This document shows, in pieces, positions 23,318 to 35,800 of a DNA stretch of 64,000 nt. The translations under genes and the position numbers were made by a program. A model generated the notes under the pieces. That model was given only the letters and a program-made list of their open reading frames with translations, did no database searches and was not told the DNA's origin. The number at the start of each line of letters is the position of its first letter. Positions within the stretch are counted from its first letter, which is position 1. This DNA is from Gnomoniopsis sp. IMI 355080. Its lineage: Eukaryota; Ascomycota; Sordariomycetes; Diaporthales; Gnomoniaceae. The DNA is taken from contig JAPEVC010000134.1 in the NCBI GenBank assembly GCA_027946555.1, positions 36,859 to 100,858 on the forward strand, in the 5' to 3' direction.

Positions 23318-25736
23318 CTAGGTGCGCAACACGTCTTCCTCAGGATACCGCCTAGCAAACATTCCCAACGCTTTGATTGTGAACGTAAATTTATAGTTCG
23401 GATACGTGATGCAGCAACTCTTGTTGAACACACCCTCCACCGCCTCCTGCCGCCATTCACCGTTCGGCTGTTGCCGCTCCATCAGCAGCCGGATGCCACG
23501 CTTTAGGACGTCGACGTGCGGATACTTCGCGTTCATGAGCCCAATGAGCGCCCAAGCTGTCATGACGACTTGGGACCCCTCCGGATGCTCGATGTAGGCG
23601 TGTTGCTCGCATGCCTGGGAGGATTATGAGTCAACGGACTTCTCAAGTAGAGGGAAAGATGACTTACCTGGTAGCTCTCACTCCACCCACCATCGGCTCG
23701 CTGCCTTTCCACCAAGAACTCGCACCCCCTGCGCGAACTCTCGCTACTCTCATACGTCTCGCCCACCGTCGCCAAGCTCTCAAGGGCAAACATGGTTGCA
23801 TACGTCCAGCAAATCGCCCAGCTACCATACCACCCACCATGTTCATACTGCGCCGTCTTGATCCAACTCACTGCGCGCACTACAAATCGCTTGATCTCGT
23901 CGGTACGGTAATCGGGCCAGTGCTTCTGGAACAGACTGAGCGTCGTGACCGCGGCGGTCGTGCACTCCGGGTAGAGATATTCGACCATGATGTTTCCGAA
24001 GATCTCGGCTGCGTTAAGCATTTCCATCCACTCACCGCCGCGGGGTGTCTCGTAAGAGGCACAGCCCCCTGTCTTAGGGTCTTGGTACGTGAGGAGGGTG
24101 TCGATTGCATCGAAAATGCGGCGGTCTTCGAGTAGTTGAGGATAGCCCGGCGTTTTCTGCAGGAGGATGACGGACTTGAGCGCCTCGCTCACACAGTCGC
24201 TCACCGCGTATCCCTGAATTTTGTTGCTGAACGCCCATGCACCCTTCCTAGGATGCCTGTAGCACTTCTCCATGTCCTGTACGTCCTCTCGGATCTGTTG
24301 ATCGTCTAGGAACTCTAGCGCCTTGGTCAGCATAGGCCGCCACCTTGGGTCCTCAGCAAGTCCTGCACTGATGACGCTCTGAATTGCGAACGCTGTGTCC
24401 CATGATTGCACGCCGTTAGTCCCGTTTACCATCAGCCCATCGCCGTTCACCCATATCGCGTCTTCCATCCGTTCACGAAGCCGGCGCACGGTGTAGCTCT
24501 CAGCACCGTCGCGAATGAGGCAACACAGAAATGTCATGGGCTGATTAACGGGCGCCAGGCAGGCATAATCAGTGTTTGCCATCTCCATGTCCAGAAGCTC
24601 AGACACCCAATCCTCGGCCCTGGTCTTAATGAAATTCGGTCTTAGGTACGGGGTCCAAACGTTGGCCAATACCCAGTTGGCAGTATTCAACAGCATAGAT
24701 TTTGGGTGGTAGTTATCAAGGGGACAGATTGTGTTGCGGTGACGCGCCCATTTGACTGACTCCCAAGGTTCAACAAAAATCTCATTTCGTAGCTCCCGGA
24801 TTAGCGGCGTCTCCTTGCACACCCAGCGCTTGCTCACGACATAGGACATGGCCAAAAAGACCATGCGGATGTGGATCCACCATCGCCACGGCGCGATTGG
24901 TACCCAGTCTGGCAGTAGCCAAAGCTCGGGTGGCGCCGGGTTGACCATGTCGTAGCCGCACAACCCCAGCACGGCAAGCCAGAACTTAGTCCAGTGTGGC
25001 GCGTGGGTCGCGCCGCCCAGCTTGTGTAATGTTGCGCGGGCTTTGGCTAGCACAGGGTGGTCGGCATCGAGCCCAACCATCCGCAGCACGATGTAGTTAA
25101 AGCAGGTGCCGAGAACCGTGCTCTCGCCCTCAATGTGTAGGCCCCAGCCGCCATCTTCCGGATGGGCGCGAGCAAAAAGGTAATTCTTGATTTCGGTCTT
25201 GTGGATCTCAGGAAGAGGAATGCCGGCGGCATAGTTGGCAAAGACGTAGCCGGGCAACAGGAACATGGGCCCGCCGTATTCGCATCCCCAGTGGCCCGGG
25301 GGCAGTTGCAGGTGTTCAAAGAAGGTCAGGCCATTTTGGACAACTTCGATGGGAGTTTTCGCAGTGGGTAGGTCGGGGAGGCCCTGTGCTTTGTCAGTAA
25401 TTGCGATGCAGTCGACAACCCACCATCAAAACTCACCAGAGGTAGGTCGAGATACCATTTGTCCGCGTAAGACTGAGGCCATTTCTTGATGGCAACGTCA
25501 TCGTCGAGATAGTGCCAAGTGTGTCGACCTCCGTCAGCCTTTAAGCGCCACCGCGTCTTGTCAACAGGTTCCGCGACTTTCTGGCGCTTGGATTCATGCT
25601 CGCCATTCGTCTGGGCACCGCCGCGCTTCTTCGCGCTGCCTGTGCCATTACCACCGCCGTTGACAGTGGCAGGCGCGGGAGTGGGCTCAGGTGTGAGGCC
25701 GGTGGATTCGCGAGTGCTGCTGCGGGTTGCGACCAT
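23318..25736 (-). CDS. ERG7: Lanosterol synthase (oxidosqualene cyclase)
   Basis: Three exons: 25736-25437, 25383-23668, 23614-23318, giving 770 residues (yeast Erg7 is 731; the extra is a low-complexity N-terminus). It cyclises 2,3-oxidosqualene to lanosterol in ergosterol synthesis on ER or lipid-droplet membranes. Visible family features are QW-type repeats (DGGWGLHIEG, DPKTGGCASYE, YEHGGWYGSWAICWTYA, QRADGGWSE, QPNGEWRQE), the MWCHCR-region equivalent (MAMSYVVSKR), and the catalytic motif VSDCVSEALK around residue 494, where Asp496 would be the initiating acid. The motif reads DCVSE instead of the textbook DCTAE. No P450 or other triterpene tailoring genes lie nearby, which favours the housekeeping enzyme over a protostadienol-type paralogue. 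Confidence 0.92.
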
Positions 25737-26215
25737 CGTGGGAGCTGGGCCGACTACAAGATGGGAAAAAGGGCTAAACCTTGAGTAGCTTCTGAACTAA
25801 GCTTTGCTGTCCCCAATTTTTCCTCCACGCTTGCTGCTTGCCATTGAGCAGAAGAAGGGACGAATGCAGATTCTTGTTGCAGCGCAGATCTTCACATGCA
25901 GCGAAAGTGAGCTTGGCCCTGACCGATTGGCCAATGCACTTGCGGGCCGCACCGGGCGCTATGTCCCACCCGGCCCCGACATTGACCCTCTAGGTACTGT
26001 ACACTGGCGGGCGCCCACGCAGCCACGGTACGCTTCGCGACCCTGCAGATCACCGTTGACAAACAGTCAGGTTGAGCCGACGATTAGCCTTTGATAGAGT
26101 CTAAAGAAAAGCAGACGGTAGCATTCCCAGTTGGACTACATCAATCCTTCCTCTTTGCAAGCATTGCTCAACATCGCCACGGCCCACTGGCATGCGCAAA
26201 CAGTGCTGCGCCATT
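25737..26215. other. Promoter region of ERG7
   Basis: 479 bases between the ERG7 start and the SPO11 stop, both minus strand. No other feature seen. Confidence 0.5.
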
Positions 26216-27874
26216 TCAAGCCATACCCATCTTCTCGTCCAACCAGCTCGAAAGGTCGCCCATGTTGTCGATAGCCTGGATCTCGGCCTTCATATTCAAC
26301 ATGAGCATCACTTGTATCTCCCGCAGCTGTTCCACGTCTTCTTGATCAAAATCAACATGTTCTTCATCTTCATCTCCCACTATCGCCTGGAGAATTCTCT
26401 GCGAGGTCTTCCTGTCGCTCGGGGCCAACCGGATCAAGGAGTCGAGCGCTGTCCGTTGGGCCCCTAAATGCGAGCGCGAAGATTCGGGAGCATCATGAAA
26501 TTGATTGGATCCTATGAAAGCAGGCAAGCTAGACTGGCTGTCGGGTTTTTGGAATATCCGGGTGCTAGGTAGGCCTGATGGCATGTTGTTGGCAGCCACG
26601 AAGATATCATCCATTCTGACGCCTAACCATTGAAGACCAGGTACTCGAGTATTGGCCTCGTGGCCCAAGCTCTTGCTGCCATGTTTGTAGGTTCTCATAA
26701 TATCAATGCCATGCGGATCGCAATCGACCACACAGAGGGAGGGAATCAGTGGTCGCAGGGTGTGGACAAGGTTAAGAAATTCAAGAGTGGCGAGATCGGC
26801 GTAACCTTTGCCCTATGAATGGGTGAGCCTTTGATGCACGGTTCAGGTCCAAATCTGTTCCGCCTACCGTGACAATGATTCCTTGCCCGTGCGCACAGGT
26901 CTTCCAATATTGGCAAGCTGCTAGAGTTCGAAAAGTGGCCTATTCGGGTTATACGTCAGACAATGGAAAGGAAATCCGGGACACAAAGGATGGGCAAAAA
27001 AAAAACGCGCCTCCTTCTCGATGACGAGAATCCATCTGATGTTCGCAAAGTTCATTTGGTGGATCGTGCTAATCGGAGGGATGTTGTCGGTATTGTCGTG
27101 GTCTGAAGCAAAAGAGAGGATCGATCCATCTGCCATGGTGAGGCTCAAAGGACCAACAATCAGGCCTTTCGAGGCAGCGACCTAGCTGGGTTAGCGGAAC
27201 TTGAGGACCTTACTTATTGTGGGGTTCCTGCTCACAATGTTGAGACCATTCCGACCAATATCAAGCGTGCAGGCAAGGTCATCTACCAGCTGGTCGACCA
27301 CGGCCTGGGTCTTGAAGAGCTCTGGATTCTGGTAGTATATATTTCTATTTCCTGGTGAGTCTGGGTTCGGCATCGGTTTCCAAATGGCGGTATCATTTCT
27401 GACGGACCTTTTCGTAATAAGGCGACCAGATCTCAAGGCATCGAGAGACAACTCCATGATGCGGATCATCTGGGCTGTGCTGAGTTAGTCAGTGCTCATT
27501 CATCAAGCAACGAGTTTGGGGCAAGTGCGCTGACTGAATTTGGTGGCTTCTGCCATATTTCTTCCGGGGAACTTCAGCGTGCCAGGTGCGCGCTGAGGAG
27601 AGTTCCTGCGACGATAGGGCATGGATAGGCCACCATCTCCTTCGGCGAGCACGTCGACCATGGATACGAAAATGGCCTCGATCTTGGCTATGACGAGTCG
27701 CGAATAGTTGTGTGCTGCATTCTGAGGGACATTTACAATCCGAGAGGACTGCGAAGACTGGGACAAGTCGGATGCTTCACTTTCGGGGGCATTGCTGTCA
27801 AAAGCTGTGGACATGGCACTGATGGTGGAGCTTGACGAGCCGCTTCTCTCACGATGGTGCGAGTTGCTGGACAT
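26216..27874 (-). CDS. SPO11: Meiotic double-strand-break transesterase Spo11/Rec12
   Basis: Six exons reconstructed: 27874-27535, 27474-27408, 27344-27236, 27181-27011, 26939-26868, 26812-26216, giving 451 residues. Spo11 makes meiotic DNA breaks by attaching its tyrosine to DNA. The catalytic tyrosine sits in ITKRNIYYQNPELF after splicing; NIVAASKGLIVG, ILVIEKEATFRTLA and GKGYADLATLEF follow, and the Toprim metal site is VVDCDPHGID with TYKHGS. The 63-base intron just before the tyrosine (27407-27345) is a multiple of three without stops, so retention would insert 21 residues. The intron 27010-26940 appears to use a GC donor (GAG/GCGCGT). The first ATG is 27874. Confidence 0.88.
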
Positions 27875-28530
27875 TTTGAAGATTGAGGGATGAACAGAGT
27901 CCAAACTTGGAAAATGAGAGTTAATTGAAGAAATATGCTGGTGCAGGTGATCTGTGAAAGAATGAGGCTATTCTCTCAGGATGCCAGGTCCTGCCTGACG
28001 GTACCGACGGTACAGTACATGTCGAGCCATACGGTATCTAAAGCCAAATTCTGCAGTTCAAATTGCAATTATGAAATTGGTTTCCCTAAGCAGTGTTCCG
28101 GCCTCTGATTTTCTTTATGATTTGCACATCCGCAGTTGCTCCTGGCCTCAATTGCACCTTCTCCATCTACCCCAAGGTGTGTGAGCGCAGTTGAGGTGAT
28201 TGGTGCCTCCATCTAAGCTGCCCCTGTCAGAATTTCACGGATGACGTTGTTCACCTTGGCTCCTTCCCCCGTTTCTTTGACAACCACCGCAACAGAGTAA
28301 GACGTGGAGCTAATGATGCAGGCAGCAGAAAAGCTTCACAGCTCAACCAAGCGACTCCAACCAAAGCTCTTCTCCTCCCGTTCCGCACTGACAATTAGCA
28401 GATCTGTCTGTCTCTTCCCATACCACACCACGAAATACACTTTTAAAAGCCAACATCAACTTGAACTCCGTCTGTCAAGCACACTTACTCTCTCCCGACA
28501 CAAACATATACAACAACATACTCAGCAAAG
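27875..28530. other. Divergent intergenic region
   Basis: Presumed promoters for SPO11 (minus) and the START-like gene (plus). The stretch at 28300-28530 is CA-rich and pyrimidine-rich, as in fungal 5' leaders. Confidence 0.5.
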
Positions 28531-29096
28531 ATGTCTTCGATCCCCACCTCCACCTCGGTTCTCGAGAGCGTCGTCATCAAGGCGCCTCTTGCCAAAGTTT
28601 GGCACTTCATCAAGCTTCAAGATTTCAGTACCTTCTGGTCCGCCCTTGACAAGTCTGAGCCCGTTACCTCCGGCACCAGCAACGAGGCCGACGTCTTCAA
28701 GTGGTCTTTCAAGGACGGCAGTGTCTATGAGGTCAAGCAGGAGGAACACAGCGTATGAATCCAGCCAATTCCCGACTTTTGGGCTTTACTAAGTCATAAT
28801 ACAGTCCATCAACCACTCCATCACCTACAGTGTCATCACTGCCACCCCAGAGCTCTCCTACTCCAGCGTCCTCAGCACTATCCGCCTACACGCTGTGACC
28901 GCTGGTTCTCACGCCGACAGCACTTATGTTGAGTGGGATGCGCGATTCTCGAGCGATGCCAATGCCGGTGAGTTTGTCTGGGCTCTCCCACTATGTGTTC
29001 GATTTGACTGATTCCTCCCCAGGCGTCATCTCTGATGCCAAGTACAAGCGCATCGAGGCGCTCCTAGACCTTGAAAAGGCTGCCACCAAAGCTTGA
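28531..29096 (+). CDS. START-like SRPBCC-family protein
   Basis: Exons 28531-28752, 28805-28967, 29023-29096, giving 152 residues. The start is SVLESVVIKAPLAKVWHFIK, the usual opening of Bet v1/polyketide-cyclase-like SRPBCC folds; the middle has FKDGSVYEVKQEEHSSINHSITY-type strands and YVEWDARFSSDA; the end DAKYKRIEALLDLEK matches the long C-terminal helix. These small proteins bind hydrophobic ligands; no ligand can be assigned. The leader just upstream is CA-rich, which suggests high expression. Confidence 0.8.
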
Positions 29097-29328
29097 GTGC
29101 CTTGTGTTGGTCTACACAACAACCTGTTGGGGTGCGAAATTGGTGGAGAATCAGGCACAGAACTTGTGATGCCTACTTAAGTAGGTCCTTGTTGGAAATA
29201 CATAAATAGTTTCCAGTGGCCTGTGTCATTGGTCCACCGGGACGATTGGGCACCCAGTTCTAAAGTGTGCGGCTCACAATCAGTTCAGTCGCTTGGTAGA
29301 GCCGACTTAGTCTGAAAACGTTTCGTTC

Positions 29329-29345
29329 AGCGCTCTCAGAGCGCT
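29329..29345. repeat. Short perfect hairpin
   Basis: AGCGCTCT and AGAGCGCT separated by one base. It lies 230 bases past the START-like gene and could be part of a 3' end or chance. Confidence 0.4.
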
Positions 29346-29619
29346 ATGCCACAAAAGTCATTTCGTTTCTCACGACCCTTACTATGATGCCGTGACCGCG
29401 TCTCCCACTTTATTTTAAATTGAAGTCCGTAAATACCGGCTGCTCTTCATCTCGTCGCTGGAGGTGTTGCTATCCGATTGGGCCTTGCGACCAGATACTC
29501 CATCGAAGCCAAATATACTATTGGAGACACTAAATGAACGAGTATAATACAGTCGACTGCACATTGCAGACTCAAAGATCAGATTAGTTGTGGTTGAGAG
29601 ATCCTCTGGTATCTGGAAG

Positions 29620-29646
29620 CCTAGGTACCTACCTACCTAAGGTACC
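29620..29646. repeat. Cluster of CCTAGGTACC-type motifs
   Basis: CCTAGGTACC followed by repeated TACC and a terminal AAGGTACC, a compound copy of the dispersed palindrome family. Confidence 0.5.
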
Positions 29647-29856
29647 CATCGAGCCAACTTTCTGAATGTGACAGAGGCCTCCATAAGCCCAAAGGTCTTA
29701 CCTACCTATCAACCTGCTATTTACCCTGCCCGGATTGCTCTTCTGGCTGATACTCAGAATCATGACTGAAATCCAAGTGAAGTGGCCTTGAGACCAAACT
29801 TCAAACTGCATAATCCCTACAAGACCAAATTTGCCTAGGCAGAAAGGTACTCAAAT

Positions 29857-32096
29857 CTACATGATGCCAGACTCGTGAAATTCACGTCCCAACCTCGAGC
29901 TACTAGCAACCATTCCCGCCGGTGCCATCGCATCCATTGACAATATCAGGTTGTCTGGAAACGGCTGACGTACTTCTGCTGTTTTCGTAGGACTTGTGAT
30001 GAGAACTTTGACCGGGACGGCTATACTGCGATCGGCGGATAACTTCAAGATAGCACTCAAGACCACGGCCATATCATTCTTGAACTCGTCCCTCTCGTAG
30101 TACATAATGCCGTCGATTAGGCAAATGATCACAACGTGGTTGGGCAACACCCGTATCAGGGCCTCGAACAGCTTACACAGCTCGTCAACGTCGCCCATCC
30201 GGATCTTGTTGTCGTCACATTGAAGCGTGGGCATTTGGATACTGCCAAAGTCGAATCGTTGTATAAGCTCTACTATGAAGCTTTGGATGATAGCACGACC
30301 GCCGGTGTGATTCTCAATTCCACTGGGCTCAGTGTGCAGTCCGCAGAAGAATGTGAGAGGAATAAACCGAGAGTTGCGTTCGGCGAGGGTAGTTGTGAGT
30401 GACATGCAGAATAAGGTAAGCCCTGATATATAAGCCGTTCGACCGTAGTTCCCATGGACCAGTAGCTGCGTAGAGGTGGGCGCGATGAGCCAATCTCGGA
30501 TCTGTCCGGTTCGGATCAGCTGCTCTGCGCGAGCCTGGTCCCGCTCTGTGACCTGGACTTTGCGCCTAGCTTCAATATGCTGTAGGTCTTGTGCCAGGAG
30601 ATCTGGTACGGCGATCCAATCGAGTAAGTCTTTGGGGGTGATGATGCACTGGGTCATGGATGAGGAATGAAATTGTGGCAGTGGGTAATAGGAAGGCGAA
30701 GGCTGGGACACCGCCTGGGCTGCCGCGAGACAGAAGGCGACTCGAAGGCGTTCGTTTTCTTTCCGTCGACGATAGCCTTCTTGCTCTAAATGGAGCATCC
30801 ATCGTGTTTCATACTCATCCAATAGTTCATGCACGATGTTCCGCAGCTCGTGGGGCCGCACTTGGTCACGGCTTATCCGCTCCACCGTTTCTAGCATCGC
30901 TCTGTTTCCTACAAGTACCATGAATCAGCTTTTGAGACTTCAATTGAGGGTTGGATACTATATATGTACTTACCCTGCGTATTGATTTTCGTGCTATGAA
31001 AAACTTGGTACATATTCGATTTCTTGGCTTCCTCGAGCAGCAGTCCACATTTGATTTTGACGTCTGCTAAGCTCTCGATAGTGTCTCGCTCGTAATTCTC
31101 TCTTTGAACGGTTGCGGAAATCAACTTTTTCCCTAAAGGTGGTGTTTTAGTCTTCACTCAGAGTCATCGATAAGAAAAGGACGCAAGCATACACGAGCCT
31201 TTGGTCAAAAAACCGAGGACATTTTCCGCAGCATGTAGGGTGCTAGCTATCAAGTCGATGGACGCTTTCTCAATGTTCACATCTTCGGGGTAAATATGCA
31301 AAAAGAGTTCTATATCTGAAAACATCTTTTCGAGGTCGTCAAAAGCCTTGTTCATATTCTTCCGTACGGTGCTCGCAGCCCGCGCGGCCTGTCGTACACA
31401 GATTAGTTGTCAGTACTCTGCTTTACAATGTGACATGAACAGTTCCCTTAACATGGTTGATGTATTGCATACCTCCAGTAAAATTTGAACGCATCCTACT
31501 ATTGGCGTTACGGCAACAGAACCGAGATCACCACCGCTCGGAACAAGCTTGAACATGCGGTTGAGAGGTTCTGCGGCGTGATCACCAAACTTCCTGTACA
31601 CCCTTCGGAATCCGGCTTCGAATCTGTTGTCTACATTTGAATAGGCGTTCTTTGCCTTCTCAATCTCGTCCAACACCTGAGTCCAATTCGTCTTATCCCG
31701 TATTCTTCTGTCGAGTCTTACTAAATGTTCGGGTTCTTTGGGGCGAAGACGAATGACCTGAGCCATAGCCTGTGGGAATAGCGAGTCCCATTTTTCCAAT
31801 GCTTCGAGAGGGCGAGGAGTTGGGCGTGGCGAAATGCTCGAGGAATCGAGTGGATCAGTGTTGCATAAGGCCGTCTCAGTAACCGGATTGGCCGGGATGA
31901 CCGCGACGCCATCACATGATGGCTGCGATAGGGGCTGAATAGATGGATTGCAAATCACCCAACCTCCAACAGAAGGATTGTACGTGGAAGGTGGCGTTGA
32001 GAAGGCAGAATGATAACTGTCTAAAGAGTTTTCAATGAAATCGACGGCAGGTGTCTGCTGTCCCAGATGTGGTCTCTTTATACGCTGGCGTTCCAT
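29857..32096 (-). CDS. STAND/NACHT-like fungal protein with degenerate P-loop
   Basis: Four exons: 32096-31473, 31388-31193, 31132-30974, 30908-29857, giving 676 residues. After a disordered N-terminus of about 110 residues, a helical region appears (WTQVLDEIEKAKNAYSNV, GGDLGSVAVTPIVGCVQILL, AARAASTVRKNMNKAFDDLE) that matches the helical N-terminal domains (DUF7708-like) placed before NACHT modules in fungal NLR-like proteins. The C-terminal half looks like a P-loop ATPase: LLVHGNYGRTAYISGL stands where the Walker A loop should be (around residue 478) but lacks the GK[ST] triad; VVIICLIDGIMYYE resembles Walker B. There are no repeats after it. It diverges from the AAA ATPase gene across 763 bases. 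The role is probably in self/non-self or stress recognition by family, but this protein may not hydrolyse ATP. Confidence 0.7.
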
Positions 32097-32859
32097 TGTA
32101 CCTTGGTCGAGTTACTCCATACAAGTTCTCATCAAGTTGACTGACACAGAAACAAGTGATCTAGAGCTGGCATGGACCACCAAACAATCTAGGATCCTTT
32201 GGAACTTTGTGTCTATCGAACAGGCGAGAGTCAGACGGCTCCAGCTATTCTCGGTGAGTGGGAACGTTACAAAACCACTCCATCATTGTTCGTCAAGGTT
32301 GAAGAACCCACTTTGCCTGTGCGACCCTCCTTCAAGCTCATTCCCTCCGTAATCCCGCACCTTTTTGAGCTCCGGTGTGTGTGCTGGTCCTGGAAAGCCA
32401 CAATCTCCGCTAATGCTGTGTCACTTGGTAATGCTCACAAAGCCAATTGATTTCTGGAGCTACATGGAGCAGAAGGAATCTACCTCCAATAACAACTATG
32501 GCGCACCCTAGTCTTATCGCATGCCGTCATCCAATAGTCCGAAACAACGCTGCCCAGTGATGGCCGTCCTGTAGTCTACAGCACGCCTTAAGCGCTGGCA
32601 AGCGGGGTGATCAAAGAGTCGCAGCTTTGTCTTAAGAGCCTCATCCACCGAGGGCTGAGTACTCCCTGGGGTCCGGTGTTCCAGAATCCGTTCTTTTTCA
32701 TTCATGTTTGGCTAGCGCACCCGTGGCTCGTTCTACTTGCAATTAGTACCTACCAAGTGGTGATTATCTATACTGAGTGGATCTATGACCTAAGTTTTCA
32801 GCAAAGACCACGAGTAACGTTAAGAAGGCACCCGAACACACATCATTCCATTGAATGGA
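32097..32859. other. Divergent intergenic region
   Basis: Shared upstream region of the STAND-like gene (minus) and the AAA ATPase gene (plus). No other feature is supported. Confidence 0.5.
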
Positions 32860-35800
32860 ATGATATGGACGATGTCACCGTCCGATTTTCCAGATCCCAA
32901 TCAAATCAGAGTTACCGATCGCTCCCACGGCGACGAGAAAGACGAGTCAAAAGAAAAATCCGAAGAAGTACTAGCGTGTAAATCGCGGGGCGGGCCCAGC
33001 CTGGAAGATGGTGGAAGAATCGCAATGGGTGTTGAGCCTGGTCCCGCCGATGAACTGTCTAAGGGCCATGCCAGAACTAGCTCCCTGAACTTACCACGAG
33101 GTTCAACTTCAGTATTTGATGAGATTCGCAGGTTACATGAAAAGCTTTTTGATCTGGAAGAGCAAGTAGTGCAGGGAGTGACTGGCTTCGAACATGTGAA
33201 AACTGTGGAGTCGATGGACATCAAACCGGAAGGCGCCCGACAAGATGACTGGGAGCTCAGAAAGCGCATTCGAAGAGCTGCGTCTGCAAAACAATGGACC
33301 AAAAAAGTCGAACAGCAGTCACAGGAACAATCCGAGGAGAGAAAACACTATGGTCAGGCTCCAAACAAGGACCTTTCCCTCGGAAATACATCCCCCACGA
33401 TGTTCCATGTTCAGAAAGACGGCACAATTCAACGCAAGGCCATTTTGGAAGCCGCACATGATTGGAACGCCGAGCATCCAATCAGAGTGTCCGATGAGAC
33501 TCCAATAATCAAAGGACCCAATGCGGGCGAAATATATGAACGCTACGTGTACGAACATCACCCTCACCGCGGCGTTCGTCCTCCTACATCACTTCGACCA
33601 GTATGTCCCCCATTTGACGCCAATTTAGCTTCCAGAACCAGAGAACCACAACCTAAATCATCGTCCAGAAAACTAGGGCCACCGACTGAATGGGATCAAT
33701 CGGACTCGGAGGAGTGGAGTAGTGATGCGTCCATTCGCTCACGAGACTTCAACTATTTCCGGTCTAGACTGCGAGGCGACTTCGAATGGGAGCTGGATCG
33801 TCTCAATGCTCAAGTACGGCGATACAGGAAACACAAGGCCAAGAGAGAAGCGCGAGCCCGTAGAGAAAGGGAGGACAAAGCCAAGTTGAAAGAAGAACAT
33901 TCGTGGCGTGAAATACAGAGTCGAACAGGCCTGGATAGATTCGGAAAGTCAAGTTTGAATCCAGTAGGCTGGAAAGTGTTCCAGGTGGCCCGAATGGCAC
34001 CAAAAGAACTGGCTGCCGTCATTGATATTCTGACTGAAGAGCCAAAAATTGAATTCGAGCTCTCGCCTTGGATGAAAATCCGAATGCCGAAGCTTTCAGC
34101 AATCGACAAGTCCAAGAAACCGGCGCCATTCGGCTTCAAAATGCCAGCTGTTGAGGCCGTTGAGAGAGAAGACCAGCCAGAAAATCCACATGGTCAATTT
34201 GAGCACTGGAATGGTCAAGGGGCGCTGCCTGAACGGATTCGAATCAACTCAAAAAGTATCATCGAAAGCCTTTCAACTATTCATGGAGAGGCAATAAGCA
34301 CGGAGGAGCCAATTCAACCTATGATAGTCTTACGCCCATTCAGGATTCTGAGTTTCTATGAAAAAGAGATTCGAGAAATGACTGCGAGTTCTATGGAGGA
34401 GATAAGGATGAACCAAACGACTTCAGCACCACAAGTGGAAGTCGAGAAACCGCAGACGTCTCTTCCGCTCACTACTTCTGTAAGCCAGGGAGCTTGTGAA
34501 ACTGCATCAACTACAGTCGAGAACGCTGCAAGTCAAAAAGCAACGACCAATGAAGAACTGCAGGCCAGAAAGGAACACCTGACATGCTTGCAAAGGTTCA
34601 TCGGTGATTACATTGGCAAGAAGATCGCCTTTTTGAACAGTTCAGCCTGCAGAAAGATAGTGTTTTCTGATCTTTGGTATTTATTCCAGCCTGGAACCAT
34701 GGTTCTCTCAGCGGACGGGAAACAGGCCTACCAGGTCGTCAATGTCAGATCCAAGCAGCACAAAGGTACTGACCCCCGAACTGCTTGGGACGCGCTTCTA
34801 TTCGCCGATCCAGCTTCTAAGGACTCGGACAGGGCCGGGGGCTCAACTTCGGGCCACCACCCTGGGGCTGATATCAGTATACAGTGTGTTTACATTCATT
34901 TCGACGGCCGTGAGCTAGGTCCAGTCCTAAAGCGCTTTAATATCAATAAATGGGATGGCGAAAAGGACATCTCGTCCCTGGAGATGCATCCATTGCGTCT
35001 TCATATTCTCAAAAGCCTTCAAGAACGACCGCTATCGTCAACAGCAGAGACATCAATCAATGAACATGACATAGAGGAAGGTGTCCAAAATCTTCGATAC
35101 AGGCTCATTGACAGGGGCAGGCTGTTTGCGAAAGTGGCTGCTGTGAGACACATGTACTACTCCGGACTTGCAGTCAATACTCGCGACGAGATCGAAAGTC
35201 AAGTCATGATCGACTTCGAGGCCGCCTTATCCGAGGATTCCAGGAAAGGTTGGGTCCCCCGAATCAAACGACTTGTCGGTACAGATTGGGATGTAGACAA
35301 CAACAAGGACGCCGATAAAGAGTGTAGTGCTGAATGCTGCCGACACGAGACAGTTCACAATGATTCATACGTCGAGACAAGAAATAGGCAAAACTTCATC
35401 AACAGCATAATCCAGAAGATGGAAGACACACCTCACAAGTTGCCCTCGCCCATAATTTTCCCCCGGCCTTTGGGAGATTCCAAACATGAAGCCAACGAAT
35501 TTACGGAAGACGAATATATGATCATGTCCTATTCCGTCTTTGGATTCGTTCTACGTGACCGCACATGGGGTAAGAAGCTCTATTTCGTCACTCGGCTTGT
35601 TCCTGTACCTCGACGCTGTGTTTCAATTGAAATGCGAAGGCTAACAAACAATTCCTCATTAAAGCGGAGCTGGATCTAGAATACCTCTCTGATGTTGCCA
35701 CTGGTGGGAGCACCCCAGAGCAAGCTAACGATGATCTTGATGAAAGCGATCAAGGGGCTTTTGGTCAACTTGTGTTGCCTAAAGGCCACAAGAAGATGGT

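Larger units (their letters stand above)
29097..29856. other. Convergent intergenic region with motif cluster and palindrome
   Basis: No gene. It holds a cluster of CCTAGGTACC-type motifs at 29620-29646 and a short perfect hairpin at 29329-29345. Confidence 0.5.

Noticed and set aside
23318..25736. Protostadienol synthase of a fusidane-type cluster
   Set aside because: No P450, acyltransferase or dehydrogenase neighbours; flanked by housekeeping genes YAR1 and SPO11.
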